Shown here: positions 1 to 8,226 of the stretch, one piece after another
Layout: every line of letters begins with the position of its first letter
Numbering within the stretch: the stretch's first letter is position 1
NCBI GenBank assembly: GCA_009773755.1
Contig: WSZJ01000002.1
Span: 1-63,881 of the forward strand
Length of the DNA: 63,881 nucleotides
Direction: 5' to 3'
Source of the DNA: Planctomycetota bacterium
Lineage (GTDB): Bacteria > Planctomycetota > MHYJ01 > WSZJ01
Made by a program: the position numbers and the translations under genes
The notes under the pieces: generated by a model
Seen by the model: only the letters and a program-made list of their open reading frames with translations
The model's database searches: none
What the model was told of the DNA's origin: nothing

Positions 1-94
1 CGGGCGAGCGGGCGAGCGGGCGAAAAAAAACGACCTCCCGAAATCAGGAGGTCGTTTTGTCCTTTGCCCGCCCGCCTGCCCGCCTGCCCGCCCG
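1..94. repeat. Intergenic tandem-arm hairpin (GC-rich)
   Basis: Repeated CGGGCGAG units at 1-23 face repeated complementary CCGCCTGCC-type units at 66-94, with a compact terminator hairpin between them. It belongs to a set of intergenic repeat hairpins found across the chromosomal part of this window, each with its own unit. The left edge is cut by the window. Confidence 0.7.
27..58. terminator. Bidirectional intrinsic terminator
   Basis: A perfect 12-bp stem (27-38 with 47-58) encloses an 8-nt loop, and A/T runs flank both sides, so it can act in either direction. It lies downstream of the minus-strand SRPBCC gene that ends at 99. Confidence 0.85.
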
Positions 95-98
95 ATCA

Positions 99-488
99 CT
101 AGCCCTTCGGCAAATCGGCTCTAGCTTTAATACGGTCCAGGCACGCGGACCAGGTATTCAGCAGCTCCGCCGCCTGCGCCGGATCGTTCCCTTCGACCGT
201 GGAACTGATCACGAGGCGCGTTCCGGTTTCGAGCGGATCGCACCAGAACTCGACGCGTGCGCCCGGCGTGAACTGGATCGCGAAAATCGTCGGCGGCGCC
301 CAGAGGACGATCTGGCCCTTGGTGGAGGCGCTGGTCCAGCGGAAGCGCACCTCGCCGTTGAGGCGCGGCTCGAAGGTGACTTCTCCTGCGCCGAACCAGC
401 GGCGGACTTCGGCGGGCATCGTGAGGATCAGCCAGAGCCGGTTCGGCGGCGTGGCGATGTTGTCCTCGACCAGAATCTTCTTGATCAC
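99..488 (-). CDS. SRPBCC/AHSA1-like START-fold protein
   Basis: The product has 129 residues. The pattern [20 protein letters not shown] near the start, followed by alternating beta strands and a C-terminal helix, is typical of the SRPBCC (Bet v1/START) superfamily, especially AHSA1-like proteins that hold hydrophobic ligands. No ligand can be assigned. The GTG at 486-488 is chosen because it overlaps the stop of the upstream dehydrogenase as GTGA, which implies translational coupling. Longer in-frame extensions would run deep into the dehydrogenase gene. It is probably cotranscribed with that gene and ends at the hairpin terminator. Confidence 0.75.
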   Translation of the reverse strand: MIKKILVEDNIATPPNRLWLILTMPAEVRRWFGAGEVTFEPRLNGEVRFRWTSASTKGQIVLWAPPTIFAIQFTPGARVEFWCDPLETGTRLVISSTVEGNDPAQAAELLNTWSACLDRIKARADLPKG

Positions 489-1351
489 TTCGCGCCGCCG
501 CCCTCGTACGCGTAGAACCCGCGTCCCGACTTGCGGCCGAGGTGGCCTGCGGCGACCATTTTCTTGAGAAGCGGGCACGCGCGGTACTTGTCGTCGCCGA
601 GGCCGCGGTGGAGGACGTCCATGATGGCGAGGCAGGTGTCCAGGCCGATGAAGTCGGCGAGGGCGAGCGGGCCCATCGGGTGGTTCATGCCGAGCTTCAT
701 GATGCCGTCGATGGATTCCTTCGAAGCGACGCCTTCATGCAGCGCGAAGATCGCTTCGTTGATCATCGGGAGGAGGATGCGATTGGCGACGAAGCCGGGG
801 TAGTCGTTGGCCTCAAGCGGTGTCTTCCCCATTTTCTTCGCGAGCTCGACGGTCGCGGCGGCGGTGGCGTCGGAGGTCGAATGGCCGCGGATGACCTCGA
901 CGAGGGCCATGAGGGGGACGGGGTTCATGAAGTGCATGCCGATGACATCGGCAGGGCGTTTGGTGGCGGCGGCGATCCGGGTGATGCTGATGGAAGAGGT
1001 GTTGCTGGCGAGGATGGCGCCGGGGCGGCATTTGGCGTCGAGGTCGCGGAAGAGGTCGAGCTTGATTTTCTCGTCCTCGATGACGGCTTCGACGGCGATG
1101 TCCCAGGTGCCGGCGGAAGAGAGGTCGGTCGCGGTGCCGAGGCGTTCGAGGGCGGCGCCCTGGTCGGCGGCGGAGAGTTTCTGTTTCTCGACGAGCTTCG
1201 CGAGGGACTTCTTGACGGTCTCGAGGCCTTTCGCGACGAATTCAGGCTTTACGTCGACCATGGTGACGCGCAGGCCGGACATCGCGGCGACCTGGGCGAT
1301 GCCGTTTCCCATCTGTCCGGCGCCGATCACCCCGACATGCTTGATGTCCAT
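485..1351 (-). CDS. hbd: 3-hydroxyacyl-CoA (3-hydroxybutyryl-CoA) dehydrogenase
   Basis: The product has 288 residues, the usual size of single-domain HBDH enzymes. It has an N-terminal Rossmann motif [14 protein letters not shown] (residues 7-20), the SNTSSIS segment around 116-122, and the catalytic histidine in [11 protein letters not shown] (H140). The C-terminal helical dimerisation domain contains [16 protein letters not shown]. It oxidises 3-hydroxyacyl-CoA with NAD(P) in beta-oxidation or butyrate/PHB metabolism. The ATG at 1351 has a GGAAGAGA ribosome site inside a run of purine repeats. An acetyl-CoA acetyltransferase gene lies just upstream on the same strand, which fits a short C4-acyl-CoA pathway cluster. 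Confidence 0.93.
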   Translation of the reverse strand: MDIKHVGVIGAGQMGNGIAQVAAMSGLRVTMVDVKPEFVAKGLETVKKSLAKLVEKQKLSAADQGAALERLGTATDLSSAGTWDIAVEAVIEDEKIKLDLFRDLDAKCRPGAILASNTSSISITRIAAATKRPADVIGMHFMNPVPLMALVEVIRGHSTSDATAAATVELAKKMGKTPLEANDYPGFVANRILLPMINEAIFALHEGVASKESIDGIMKLGMNHPMGPLALADFIGLDTCLAIMDVLHRGLGDDKYRACPLLKKMVAAGHLGRKSGRGFYAYEGGGAK

Positions 1352-1438
1352 TCTCTTCCTTTCCCTTTCCCTTTCCCTTGCCCTCGTGGCGAGACGATCG
1401 CGCTCCACAACTTGCCAGAGCGTCAGGCTTTTCTTGGA

Positions 1439-1552
1439 ACACGGAGGTCACGGAGACCACAGAGGTCACGGAGACCACAGAGGTCACAGAGAAAAGCAAA
1501 AAGATTTTTGTGTCTTTCTCTGTGTCCTCAGTGGTCTCCGTGATCTCCGTGT
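1439..1552. repeat. Intergenic tandem-arm hairpin (GGTCACGGAGACCACAGA unit)
   Basis: The left arm is about 2.5 copies of an 18-bp unit (AGGTCACGGAGACCACAG) and the right arm (about 1514-1552) is its degenerate complement, so the RNA would fold into a long hairpin. It lies between two minus-strand genes, the thiolase and hbd, so it may attenuate or stabilise the transcript rather than only end it. Confidence 0.75.
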
Positions 1553-1577
1553 AACCCCAGGGACCATTCCCCCTCCC

Positions 1578-2762
1578 CTACCAAAACCCCTCCACCCCCA
1601 ACGCCACCGCATTCCCCCCGCCAAGACACAAAGTAGCGCACCCCGTCTTCACCTTCCTCTGCTTCATCGCATGCAGCAGCGTCACCAGTATTCTGCACCC
1701 GCTCGCGCCGATCGGATGCCCCAGCGCCACCGCTCCCCCGTTCACGTTCACCTTCGCCGGATCCAGCTCCAGCTTCCGCGTCACCGCAACCGCCGCCGCG
1801 CTGAACGCTTCGTTGATCTCCACGAGATCGTAGTCCCTCACCGATTTCTTCGTCTTCGCCGCGAGATTCGCGACCGCCTCTACCGGCGCCATCATCACCC
1901 ACTCCGGCGCGACGCCCCCGGTCGCATACCCCGTAATCCTCGCGAGCGGCTTCAGACCCAGCTCCTTCACCTTCCGCTCGCTCACCACCACGACCGCCGC
2001 CGCCCCGTCGTTGATCGACGAAGAGTTCCCCGGCGTCACGCTCCCTCCGTCCTTCTTGAACGCCGGCTTCAGCCCCGACAGCTTCTCGAACGTCGAGTCC
2101 GCTCGCGGGCTCTCGTCCACCTCCACCCGCACCGTCTCCTTCTTCCCCGGAATCTCGACCGCGACGATCTCCTCCTTGAAGTGTCCCTTCCCCTGCGCCT
2201 CGATCGCGCGCCGGTGCGATTCCGCCGCGAACTTGTCCTGGTCCGCACGCGAGACCGCGTACTTCTCCGCGACCAGCTCTGCCGTGTTCCCCATGTGGAA
2301 GTCGTTGTAGATGTCCCACAGGCCGTCGTTCACCATCGCATCAACCAGTTTGCCGTGCCCGAGCCGCTGCCCTTCGCGCGCCTGCGGCAGCAGGTACGGC
2401 GCCCGCGTCATGTTCTCCATCCCGCCCGCCACGATCAGGTCCGCGTCGCCCGCGCGGATCGCCTGCGCCGCCAGCATCACGCTCTTCAGCCCCGAACCGC
2501 AGACCTTGTTTACCGTGAAGCTGCCCACCCGGTCCGGAATCCCCGCGCCGCGAGCGGCCTGCCGCGCCGGATTCTGTCCGAGGCCGGCCTGCAGGACGCA
2601 GCCGAAAATCAGCTCTTCCACCGCTTCAGCAGGGACGCCCGCGCGGCGAAGCGCCTCCTTGATTGCGACCGCGCCGAGTTGCGGCGCGCCGACGCCGTTG
2701 AAAGCGCCCTGGAACTTGCCGATGGCGGTCCGGCAAGCGGAAGCGATGAAGACGTCTGACAT
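1578..2762 (-). CDS. atoB: Acetyl-CoA C-acetyltransferase (thiolase)
   Basis: The product has 394 residues, the normal length for thiolases. The nucleophilic cysteine lies in NKVCGSGLKSV (C88). The histidine of ALGHPIGASGCR (H349) and the second cysteine in ATLCLGGGNAVA (C379) complete the catalytic set. It condenses two acetyl-CoA molecules to acetoacetyl-CoA, or the reverse. The start MSDVFIASACRTAIG is the canonical thiolase N-terminus. The 3-hydroxyacyl-CoA dehydrogenase follows on the same strand after a repeat hairpin. Whether the pathway runs toward fatty-acid breakdown, butyrate or PHB cannot be told here. Confidence 0.94.
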   Translation of the reverse strand: MSDVFIASACRTAIGKFQGAFNGVGAPQLGAVAIKEALRRAGVPAEAVEELIFGCVLQAGLGQNPARQAARGAGIPDRVGSFTVNKVCGSGLKSVMLAAQAIRAGDADLIVAGGMENMTRAPYLLPQAREGQRLGHGKLVDAMVNDGLWDIYNDFHMGNTAELVAEKYAVSRADQDKFAAESHRRAIEAQGKGHFKEEIVAVEIPGKKETVRVEVDESPRADSTFEKLSGLKPAFKKDGGSVTPGNSSSINDGAAAVVVVSERKVKELGLKPLARITGYATGGVAPEWVMMAPVEAVANLAAKTKKSVRDYDLVEINEAFSAAAVAVTRKLELDPAKVNVNGGAVALGHPIGASGCRILVTLLHAMKQRKVKTGCATLCLGGGNAVALGVEGFW

Positions 2763-3165
2763 GGGTGCGGCCTCAAAGGTAGCGAAGGGACATTCTAGCC
2801 TGAAGCTCAGGGGCGGCAAGCAAGGCGAGGCGAAGAGGAACCCATGTTTTCCGAGAGAAACGAAGTGATTTGCGGAGGCTGTCAAGAGCAATTGAAAAAT
2901 ATTTTCGCCGTGCATCTCTGCACGCGCCCCGCGCGTGTTCGTCAAGGGCGTGAAGCACCTGCATCCCTTACAACGGATTTTCCGCCTTCCCTCGGTCGAA
3001 GCGATACTTGATCGGTCCGCTCAACAATCGCCTGAAATTGGTCCGCTTCGATCGAACTGCCAGGGCTCCACCACGCCCCTCTCTGAAATTTCGTGCTCTA
3101 TATTCTACAGCGAGGGAACGGACGGTGGCTGTCAAACTGGACGTCAACAACGGGGGATCGACAAC
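2763..3165. other. Divergent intergenic region
   Basis: This 403-bp gap separates the minus-strand thiolase from the plus-strand secreted protein. It is locally A/T-rich around 2886-2905 and carries a TATATT at 3099-3104 that could be a -10 element for the downstream gene, although no good -35 sits at the right distance. I see no convincing gene in it. Confidence 0.4.
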
Positions 3166-4020
3166 GTGAAGCGCACGATCTGGGCACCCGGCCTCGCGGC
3201 CGCCGCACTTGCCGCCGTTTCTCTCTATTCTCCCGCCCCCGCGAGCGCCGACGGCAGCTCGCCCGCGCACCTGACCTGGTGTTCACTCCTGACTGAAACG
3301 CTGCGCAACCAGACTCTCGCCGGCCAGACGACCAACGCCGCGGGCAAAGCGCTCAACGCCTGCATCAACGAGAAAGTCATCCTCTGGGTCGAGGACGGCA
3401 ACCAGTACTCCGAGAACCGCACCGTCTGCGGGCAGCACGTCACAGTCCAGCTCAAGCACGCCTACGGCTGGAGCGACACCTACGTCAAAGCCAAGTTCGG
3501 GTCGACGTCGCCGACTGCCGAGCGGTACTACAACAACATCGTCGCTAATCAGGGCTTTGTCCGGATCAACAACATCGTCGACTTCGCCCCGGGCGACATC
3601 TTCGCGATGAGCTACAAGGACGACCCCAACGCCAATTACCCGACGGTGACCGGCCACACCGGCATCATCAACTCGGTCGGCCCGATGTACACCTACACCT
3701 TCACCTCCAACGGTGTGACGATCCACTTCCGCGACTTCGAGATCTTCGACTCGACCAGCGCCGTGCACTCCATGGACAACCGGATCTTCCAGGCCGGCGA
3801 GCTCGGCCCGGGCAGCCCGTACACCGAATGGACCGGCGCCGGCCGCAGCTACATGCGCCTCTACGTCGACGCGAGCGACAATTACCTCGGGTACACCTGG
3901 AGCATGACCGGCAACAAGTCGCAGCCGCCCGGGACGCCGCCGAGCTGGACGTACTACAACAACAATTTCAAGGCGGAAGCGGTGCGGCACTTTGCGGTGG
4001 GACGGGTGACGGTGCCGTAG
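3166..4020 (+). CDS. Secreted protein, possible NlpC/P60- or CHAP-like cysteine hydrolase
   Basis: The product has 284 residues with a signal peptide (about residues 1-29, ending ASA). The GTG at 3166 follows a GGGGGA ribosome site. The order Cys (RTVCGQHV), then GFVRI, then a GDIFAMSY turn, then TGHTGII (His) resembles the Cys/His arrangement of papain-like NlpC/P60 or CHAP peptidoglycan hydrolases, but the similarity is by pattern only. The next gene is a clear paralog that keeps the same Cys, Gly-Asp and Gly-His positions. The C-terminal half holds FRDFEIFDS, AGELGPGS and GYTWSMTG segments shared with the paralog. Its substrate is unknown. Confidence 0.7.
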   Translation: MKRTIWAPGLAAAALAAVSLYSPAPASADGSSPAHLTWCSLLTETLRNQTLAGQTTNAAGKALNACINEKVILWVEDGNQYSENRTVCGQHVTVQLKHAYGWSDTYVKAKFGSTSPTAERYYNNIVANQGFVRINNIVDFAPGDIFAMSYKDDPNANYPTVTGHTGIINSVGPMYTYTFTSNGVTIHFRDFEIFDSTSAVHSMDNRIFQAGELGPGSPYTEWTGAGRSYMRLYVDASDNYLGYTWSMTGNKSQPPGTPPSWTYYNNNFKAEAVRHFAVGRVTVP

Positions 4021-4052
4021 GACGGCGAAGATCGACGGAAGCTGCCCCCTCA

Positions 4053-4085
4053 AGCCCCGGTGATGTTGCCGGGGCTGCTTTGTTG
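4053..4085 (+). terminator. Intrinsic terminator
   Basis: AGCCCCGG (4053-4060) pairs with CCGGGGCT (4069-4076) across an 8-nt loop and is followed by a T-rich stretch. It sits 33 bp after the first secreted paralog, so the second paralog probably has its own promoter. Confidence 0.75.
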
Positions 4086-4217
4086 GCCCCCGATGCGGAC
4101 GCTGGGTATGCCCGCCAGCATTAAAATCATAAACAATTAAGATTCTAATGCCGACAGGATACAATTTCGGTTGCCGCCCCGCCTGAACCCCGCGAGCGGC
4201 GATCCGGGAGGCACGCC

Positions 4218-5054
4218 ATGCGCCTCGCCCTCCTTTTCTCCGCCGCCGCCGCTTCGGCTATCCTCGCCGCGCTCATGGCCACCGCCGACGGCACGCCCCC
4301 GCCGCACGTCACCCGCCTCGACACGCTCGTGGCGGACCTGCGCGCCCAGACGCTCGCGGGCCTCCGCTTCAATGGAACCGGCGATGTCCTGAACGACCAC
4401 GTCAACGGCCACCTCATCCTTTGGAAGGAAGACGGAAACCCCTTCGCGGAAAACCGCTCGCTCTGCAACCAGCTCGTGACCATCGCGCTCAAGACGGGCT
4501 GGGGGACGACCGACGAAGCGTGGAAGGCCAAGACCGGCTACAACTATCCGTCGAGCGAACATATCTACGAGGCGATCCGCGACGGGAAGGGGTTCGTCCG
4601 CATCACGTCGCTCGACGGCGTTCTCGCAGGCGACGTCCTCGCGTGGTGGTACATCGACGATCCGTCGACCGGCTACCCTTCTACAACCGGCCACTCGGCG
4701 GTCGTGCGCTCGCTCGGCCCCGTCGTCGTCTACAAGTTCCCGAAGAAGTCCACGACGGTCCGCTTCCGCGATCTCGAGGTCTTCGACTCCAGCAACTCCG
4801 GCCACTCGATGGACACGCGCAGTTTTCTCGCGGGCGAGCTCGGCGCGGGCAGCGCGGCGGCGGAGTGGAAAGGCGCGGGGCGCGGGTGGATGCGGATTTA
4901 CGTCGACGCCGCGGGGAATTACCTCGGCTACACCTGGAGCCTGACGGGGACGAAGACGCAGCCGCCGGGGACGCCGCCTTCCTACTCGTATTACAGCAAG
5001 CAGTTCAAGTCGGAAGCGCTGCGGCATTTTATTGTGGGGCGGTATCTGCCCTAG
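4218..5054 (+). CDS. Secreted protein, paralog of the preceding gene
   Basis: The product has 278 residues with a signal peptide (about 1-24). A GGGAGG ribosome site lies 6 nt before the ATG. It aligns over nearly its whole length with the gene at 3166-4020: LILWKEDGNPFAENRSLCNQ against VILWVEDGNQYSENRTVCGQ, then GKGFVRI, a GDVLAWWYIDD turn, TTGHSAVV and the C-terminal GYTWSLTGTKTQPPGTPPS. The conserved Cys and Gly-His suggest the same possible cysteine-hydrolase chemistry. It ends before an intergenic repeat hairpin. Confidence 0.7.
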   Translation: MRLALLFSAAAASAILAALMATADGTPPPHVTRLDTLVADLRAQTLAGLRFNGTGDVLNDHVNGHLILWKEDGNPFAENRSLCNQLVTIALKTGWGTTDEAWKAKTGYNYPSSEHIYEAIRDGKGFVRITSLDGVLAGDVLAWWYIDDPSTGYPSTTGHSAVVRSLGPVVVYKFPKKSTTVRFRDLEVFDSSNSGHSMDTRSFLAGELGAGSAAAEWKGAGRGWMRIYVDAAGNYLGYTWSLTGTKTQPPGTPPSYSYYSKQFKSEALRHFIVGRYLP

Positions 5055-5104
5055 CCGCGTGCTGGAGCATCAAGGTTGATCCTGCCACCGAGGCAAGGCA
5101 ACGG

Positions 5105-5178
5105 CAAATCCCAACCCCAACTCCAACCCCAACCCCAAAATGGTGTCGTTTTGGAGTTGGGGTTGGAGTTGGGATTTG
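5105..5178. repeat. Intergenic tandem-arm hairpin (CCCCAA unit)
   Basis: The left arm (5105-5140, runs of CCAACCCCAA) pairs with the right arm (5149-5178) across an 8-nt loop. It lies between the convergent secreted-protein and PQQ-propeller genes, so a terminator role for both strands is plausible. The unit is related to the hairpin at 10026-10114. Confidence 0.8.
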
Positions 5179-5201
5179 ACTTTCACAACCCTGACGCTCC
5201 A

Positions 5202-6239
5202 CTACGTCAACCCATACCCCCCGATCACGGTCCGCCACTTCACACCGGTGGCGCCCACCGGCACCGCGTGCATCACGACCTCCGGCTCGGCCGCACGCGC
5301 GACGAAGAGCGTTTCGCCTTCGACCTCCATCGCGCCGTACGGCGCGCCTTCGAGCGCGATCTCGCCGACCGACTCTCCGGTGGCGCCGTCGAGGACCGCG
5401 ACTTTTGCGTTCATGTCGAGGTAGAGCCGCCCCTTCCACTCCACCATCGACGCTGCCGTGCCGATTCTGCGCGACCACCTCGGCTCGCCCGTCAGCGCGT
5501 CGAGGGCGCCGATCGCGCCGCCGGCGGACGCGGTCCAGAGCGTGCGGCCGTCGGTCACGAGCCGCTTCACGTCCGTCGGCCCGTCGGCCTTCCAGAGTTC
5601 GCCGCCGTCGCCGAGGTCGAAGGAGAACAGGCGGCCTTCGGGCATGGCGACGAAGAGCGTTGCGGGGGCGAAGACGTGGGCGCCGACGAGGGAGAGCCAG
5701 CGGCCGCGCCAGCGGTCGGTGACTTCGGTGAGGGAGCCGTTGCTGGTGATCTGGAAGAGGAGTTCGCCGTGGGGGATGAGGACGGCGCGAAGAGCGTTGG
5801 GGGAGTCGTGGAGGGCGTCGCGGGCGCCTTTGAGGAGGTCGCCAGTGGCGGGGTCGACGCGGAGGATGCCGGCGGGGGTTTCGCTGACGAAGAGGGCGCC
5901 GTCGTGGAGGCAAGGGACGGCGACGCCGCGGCCGCGGGAAAGTTGCCAGGCCTGCGCTCCGGAGCCGCGGCGGAGGGCGTAGAGAACGCCGTTGGAGCGG
6001 CCGACGTAGACGAGGGCGGCGTCGGCGCAGGCGGGGCCGAGGATGTCGAAGGGGCTGTCGCGGCCGCCGAATTCCCAGCGGTTGGCGCCGGTGGCGCGGT
6101 CGAGGCAGTGGAGGGTGTCGTGAAATCCCGGGCCGGGGTCGCTGGAGCCGAAGGAGAGGACGTCGTCGGGGCCGACGAGGGTGCGGCGGAAGCGGTGGAG
6201 GAATTCGGATTCGCGGGCGAGGGACTGGAAGTCCGGCAT
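5202..6239 (-). CDS. PQQ-like beta-propeller protein
   Basis: The product has 345 residues. Repeated blades end in the pattern typical of PQQ/quinoprotein-like propellers: HCLDRATGANRWEFGG, YALRRGSGAQAWQLSRG, RVDPATGDLLKGA, FSFDLGDGGELWKADG and GALDALTGEPRWSRRIG. No signal peptide is visible from the chosen ATG, and no PQQ-binding or catalytic residues can be assigned, so this is likely a scaffold or sensor rather than an enzyme. It is transcribed convergently to the secreted pair. Confidence 0.8.
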   Translation of the reverse strand: MPDFQSLARESEFLHRFRRTLVGPDDVLSFGSSDPGPGFHDTLHCLDRATGANRWEFGGRDSPFDILGPACADAALVYVGRSNGVLYALRRGSGAQAWQLSRGRGVAVPCLHDGALFVSETPAGILRVDPATGDLLKGARDALHDSPNALRAVLIPHGELLFQITSNGSLTEVTDRWRGRWLSLVGAHVFAPATLFVAMPEGRLFSFDLGDGGELWKADGPTDVKRLVTDGRTLWTASAGGAIGALDALTGEPRWSRRIGTAASMVEWKGRLYLDMNAKVAVLDGATGESVGEIALEGAPYGAMEVEGETLFVARAAEPEVVMHAVPVGATGVKWRTVIGGYGLT

Positions 6240-6321
6240 GAGGGCATGGTACCGCGAGGGAGAGGAGGGATATCGAGGGACGGCGGGGTGGATGGTGGGC
6301 AAAGGGTGAGTGTTCCTGGAT

Positions 6322-6456
6322 TGACACGGAGTTCACGGAGAGCACGGAGTTCACGGAGAAATCTCAGGTCATCAAAGGCACGGCCGGAACCCTCGGGAGC
6401 GCAATCAATGACTTCTTGTCTCCGTGAACTCCGTGGCCTCTGTGAACTCCGTGTCA
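6322..6456. repeat. Intergenic tandem-arm hairpin (CACGGAGTT unit), in a 456-bp gap
   Basis: The left arm (6322-6360) contains repeated ACGGAGTTCACGGAG units. The right arm (6419-6456) is the complement with a few mismatches, and the loop is about 58 nt. It lies in the divergent gap 6240-6695. The rest of that gap shows no gene, only a C-rich stretch at 6470-6510 and the promoter side of the HEAT-type gene. Confidence 0.75.
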
Positions 6457-6695
6457 GAACAGAACCCTTACCGCGCCCCAATTCTCCCCTCTCCGCCGCC
6501 CTGCCCACTTTCCGGCACCGCTGCAACGAAAGTTGACGAATTCGCACTGGATTGTGCCCGTGTCAAGCGTCTTTTGCTCTTCCCCAAGGTCATGCTTTTT
6601 AAGGGTTTAAATCAATCTCCGCCGCCTCGCCTCCCGCGGCACGCCGTTCGTAATCACTCCTCCACGGCGGGGGCCACGACAGTCCGGAGGTTGCC

Positions 6696-7439
6696 ATGCG
6701 ATTCCTTTCACTCGCCCTCGCCGCCCTCATCGCCCTCCCCCTCGCCGCCGACCCCACCGCGCCCACCGACGCCAAAACCCGCGTCGCTTCTCTCCAGGCC
6801 GCACTCAAAGGCGCCGACGACGCCGCGAAAAAGTCCGCCGTCGAAAACTGCGGCGCGACGCCGCACGCCTCCACCGCTTCCGCACTTGCCGCCGTTCTCT
6901 CGAAGGAATCCGACACGCTTCGCATGGCGGCCTCAGAGTCGCTGGGGAAAATGAAGGGGATCCCCGAGGCGGTCCAGGTCCTCCACGGCGGCATTGGCGC
7001 GAACCTCAAGAAGCCGGCGGTGCTCGAGGCGATCTTCGTCGCCCTCGGCGCGCTTGCGGACCGCGCTTCCATTTCCGTCTGCCGCGATTTCGCGGTGCAG
7101 CTGGTGACTTCGAAGGAAGCGGCGTTTTCGGCGCCCGTGAAAGCGGCGCTTACGGCGCTCGGTTCGATCCGGCACAAGGACAGCGTCGACGCGCTCATCT
7201 CGGCGCGCGCGAAGATCGCGGCGAATGCGGGCCTGATTCTCGCCGACACGATGGCGGCGGTCGAAGGCGCGGCGAGTGCGGCGCAGACGAAGCTCACCGG
7301 CGGCGAAGCGACGCGCGGCGCGGAGTTCGCGAAATGGTGGAAGCGGCACGGATCGGAGTTCAACGACGACCTGACGCCGCGGCCGGCGGGGATGCGGCGC
7401 AGCTGGGACGGCGGCGGCTCCGGCGGAGGCGGGTACTAG
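6696..7439 (+). CDS. Secreted HEAT-like repeat protein
   Basis: The product has 247 residues with a short signal peptide (MRFLSLALAALIALPLAA). The body is a run of Ala/Leu-rich helical pairs such as ASTASALAAVLSKESDTLR and KAALTALGSIRHKDSVDALI, the look of HEAT or armadillo repeats. The tail (FAKWWKRHGSEFNDDLTPR) is followed by a Gly/Ser-rich end. A strong GGAGG precedes the ATG. The next gene begins one base after its stop and is a paralog, so the two form an operon. A periplasmic scaffold role is the most one can say. Confidence 0.75.
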   Translation: MRFLSLALAALIALPLAADPTAPTDAKTRVASLQAALKGADDAAKKSAVENCGATPHASTASALAAVLSKESDTLRMAASESLGKMKGIPEAVQVLHGGIGANLKKPAVLEAIFVALGALADRASISVCRDFAVQLVTSKEAAFSAPVKAALTALGSIRHKDSVDALISARAKIAANAGLILADTMAAVEGAASAAQTKLTGGEATRGAEFAKWWKRHGSEFNDDLTPRPAGMRRSWDGGGSGGGGY

Positions 7440-7440
7440 C

Positions 7441-8169
7441 ATGAAACGCTTCCTCGTCATTCTCGCGATGTTGCCGGCGGCGACCGTCTTCGCCGAGGAC
7501 GCGCCCGCGCCCACGAATGCCGAAGCGCAGGCGGCGATCGGAAAGCTGCGGGATACTTCGAAAGGCCGGGACGAGGCCGGCTGGAAAGCGGCGATTGCGG
7601 AAGCGGCGAAGTGCCGGCACGCGTCGGTAGTGTTCGAGCTCTCGGGGTTTCTGAAGTCGGACAGCGAGGCGCAGCGGGTGGCGGCGGCGGAGGCGATCGG
7701 GACGATGGTCGGGCAGGCCGACGCGGCGAAGGCGCTGGTGGCCGCGATCGCGCCGAATGTCGCGCGCGTCGCAACGGTGGAGGCGATTCTCCGCGGGCTC
7801 GGCACGCTCGGCGACGCCGCCGCGGTGCCGACGATCAAGGCGAGCGCGCTGGCGTGGATGTGCGAGACGAACGCCGACCGCGGCCGGGCGATCAACGCCG
7901 CGGCGGAAGCTCTCGGCGGAATCCGCAGCAAGGCCTCGGTCGAGGCGCTGATCGAGCTGAAAGCGAAATGCTCGGGCGGGCCGGGGCAACCGGCGGCGGT
8001 CCGGAACGCGGCGGCGACGAGGGTCAGCGCTTCGCTGACGAAACTGACGGGTGTGGCGTCGTTTCCCAAGGGCGACCTGGCGAAATGGTGGGCCGGGATT
8101 GCGCCGAAGTACAGGGACGACCTGACGCCGGTTGAGGGTGGAGTGCCGTTGAAGGGGATGAAGAAGTGA
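7441..8169 (+). CDS. Secreted HEAT-like repeat protein, paralog of the preceding gene
   Basis: The product has 242 residues with a signal peptide (about 1-18, ending VFA). It shares helical repeats and the tail motif LAKWWAGIAPKYRDDLTP with the upstream gene. The start codon is separated from the upstream stop by one base, and the GGAGG near 7427 inside the previous gene can serve as ribosome site. The two proteins probably act together in the periplasm. The function is unknown. Confidence 0.75.
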   Translation: MKRFLVILAMLPAATVFAEDAPAPTNAEAQAAIGKLRDTSKGRDEAGWKAAIAEAAKCRHASVVFELSGFLKSDSEAQRVAAAEAIGTMVGQADAAKALVAAIAPNVARVATVEAILRGLGTLGDAAAVPTIKASALAWMCETNADRGRAINAAAEALGGIRSKASVEALIELKAKCSGGPGQPAAVRNAAATRVSASLTKLTGVASFPKGDLAKWWAGIAPKYRDDLTPVEGGVPLKGMKK

Positions 8170-8226
8170 AGGGCAGTCGGGAGACTGGAGACGGGAGTCG
8201 GGAGTCGGGGGTCGACTTGTGCTCCG

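Noticed and set aside
807-2759. A 650-codon plus-strand open frame across hbd and the thiolase
   Set aside because: It is antisense to two clear enzymes, Arg/His/Pro-rich and without family motifs. It comes from G/C-biased third positions.
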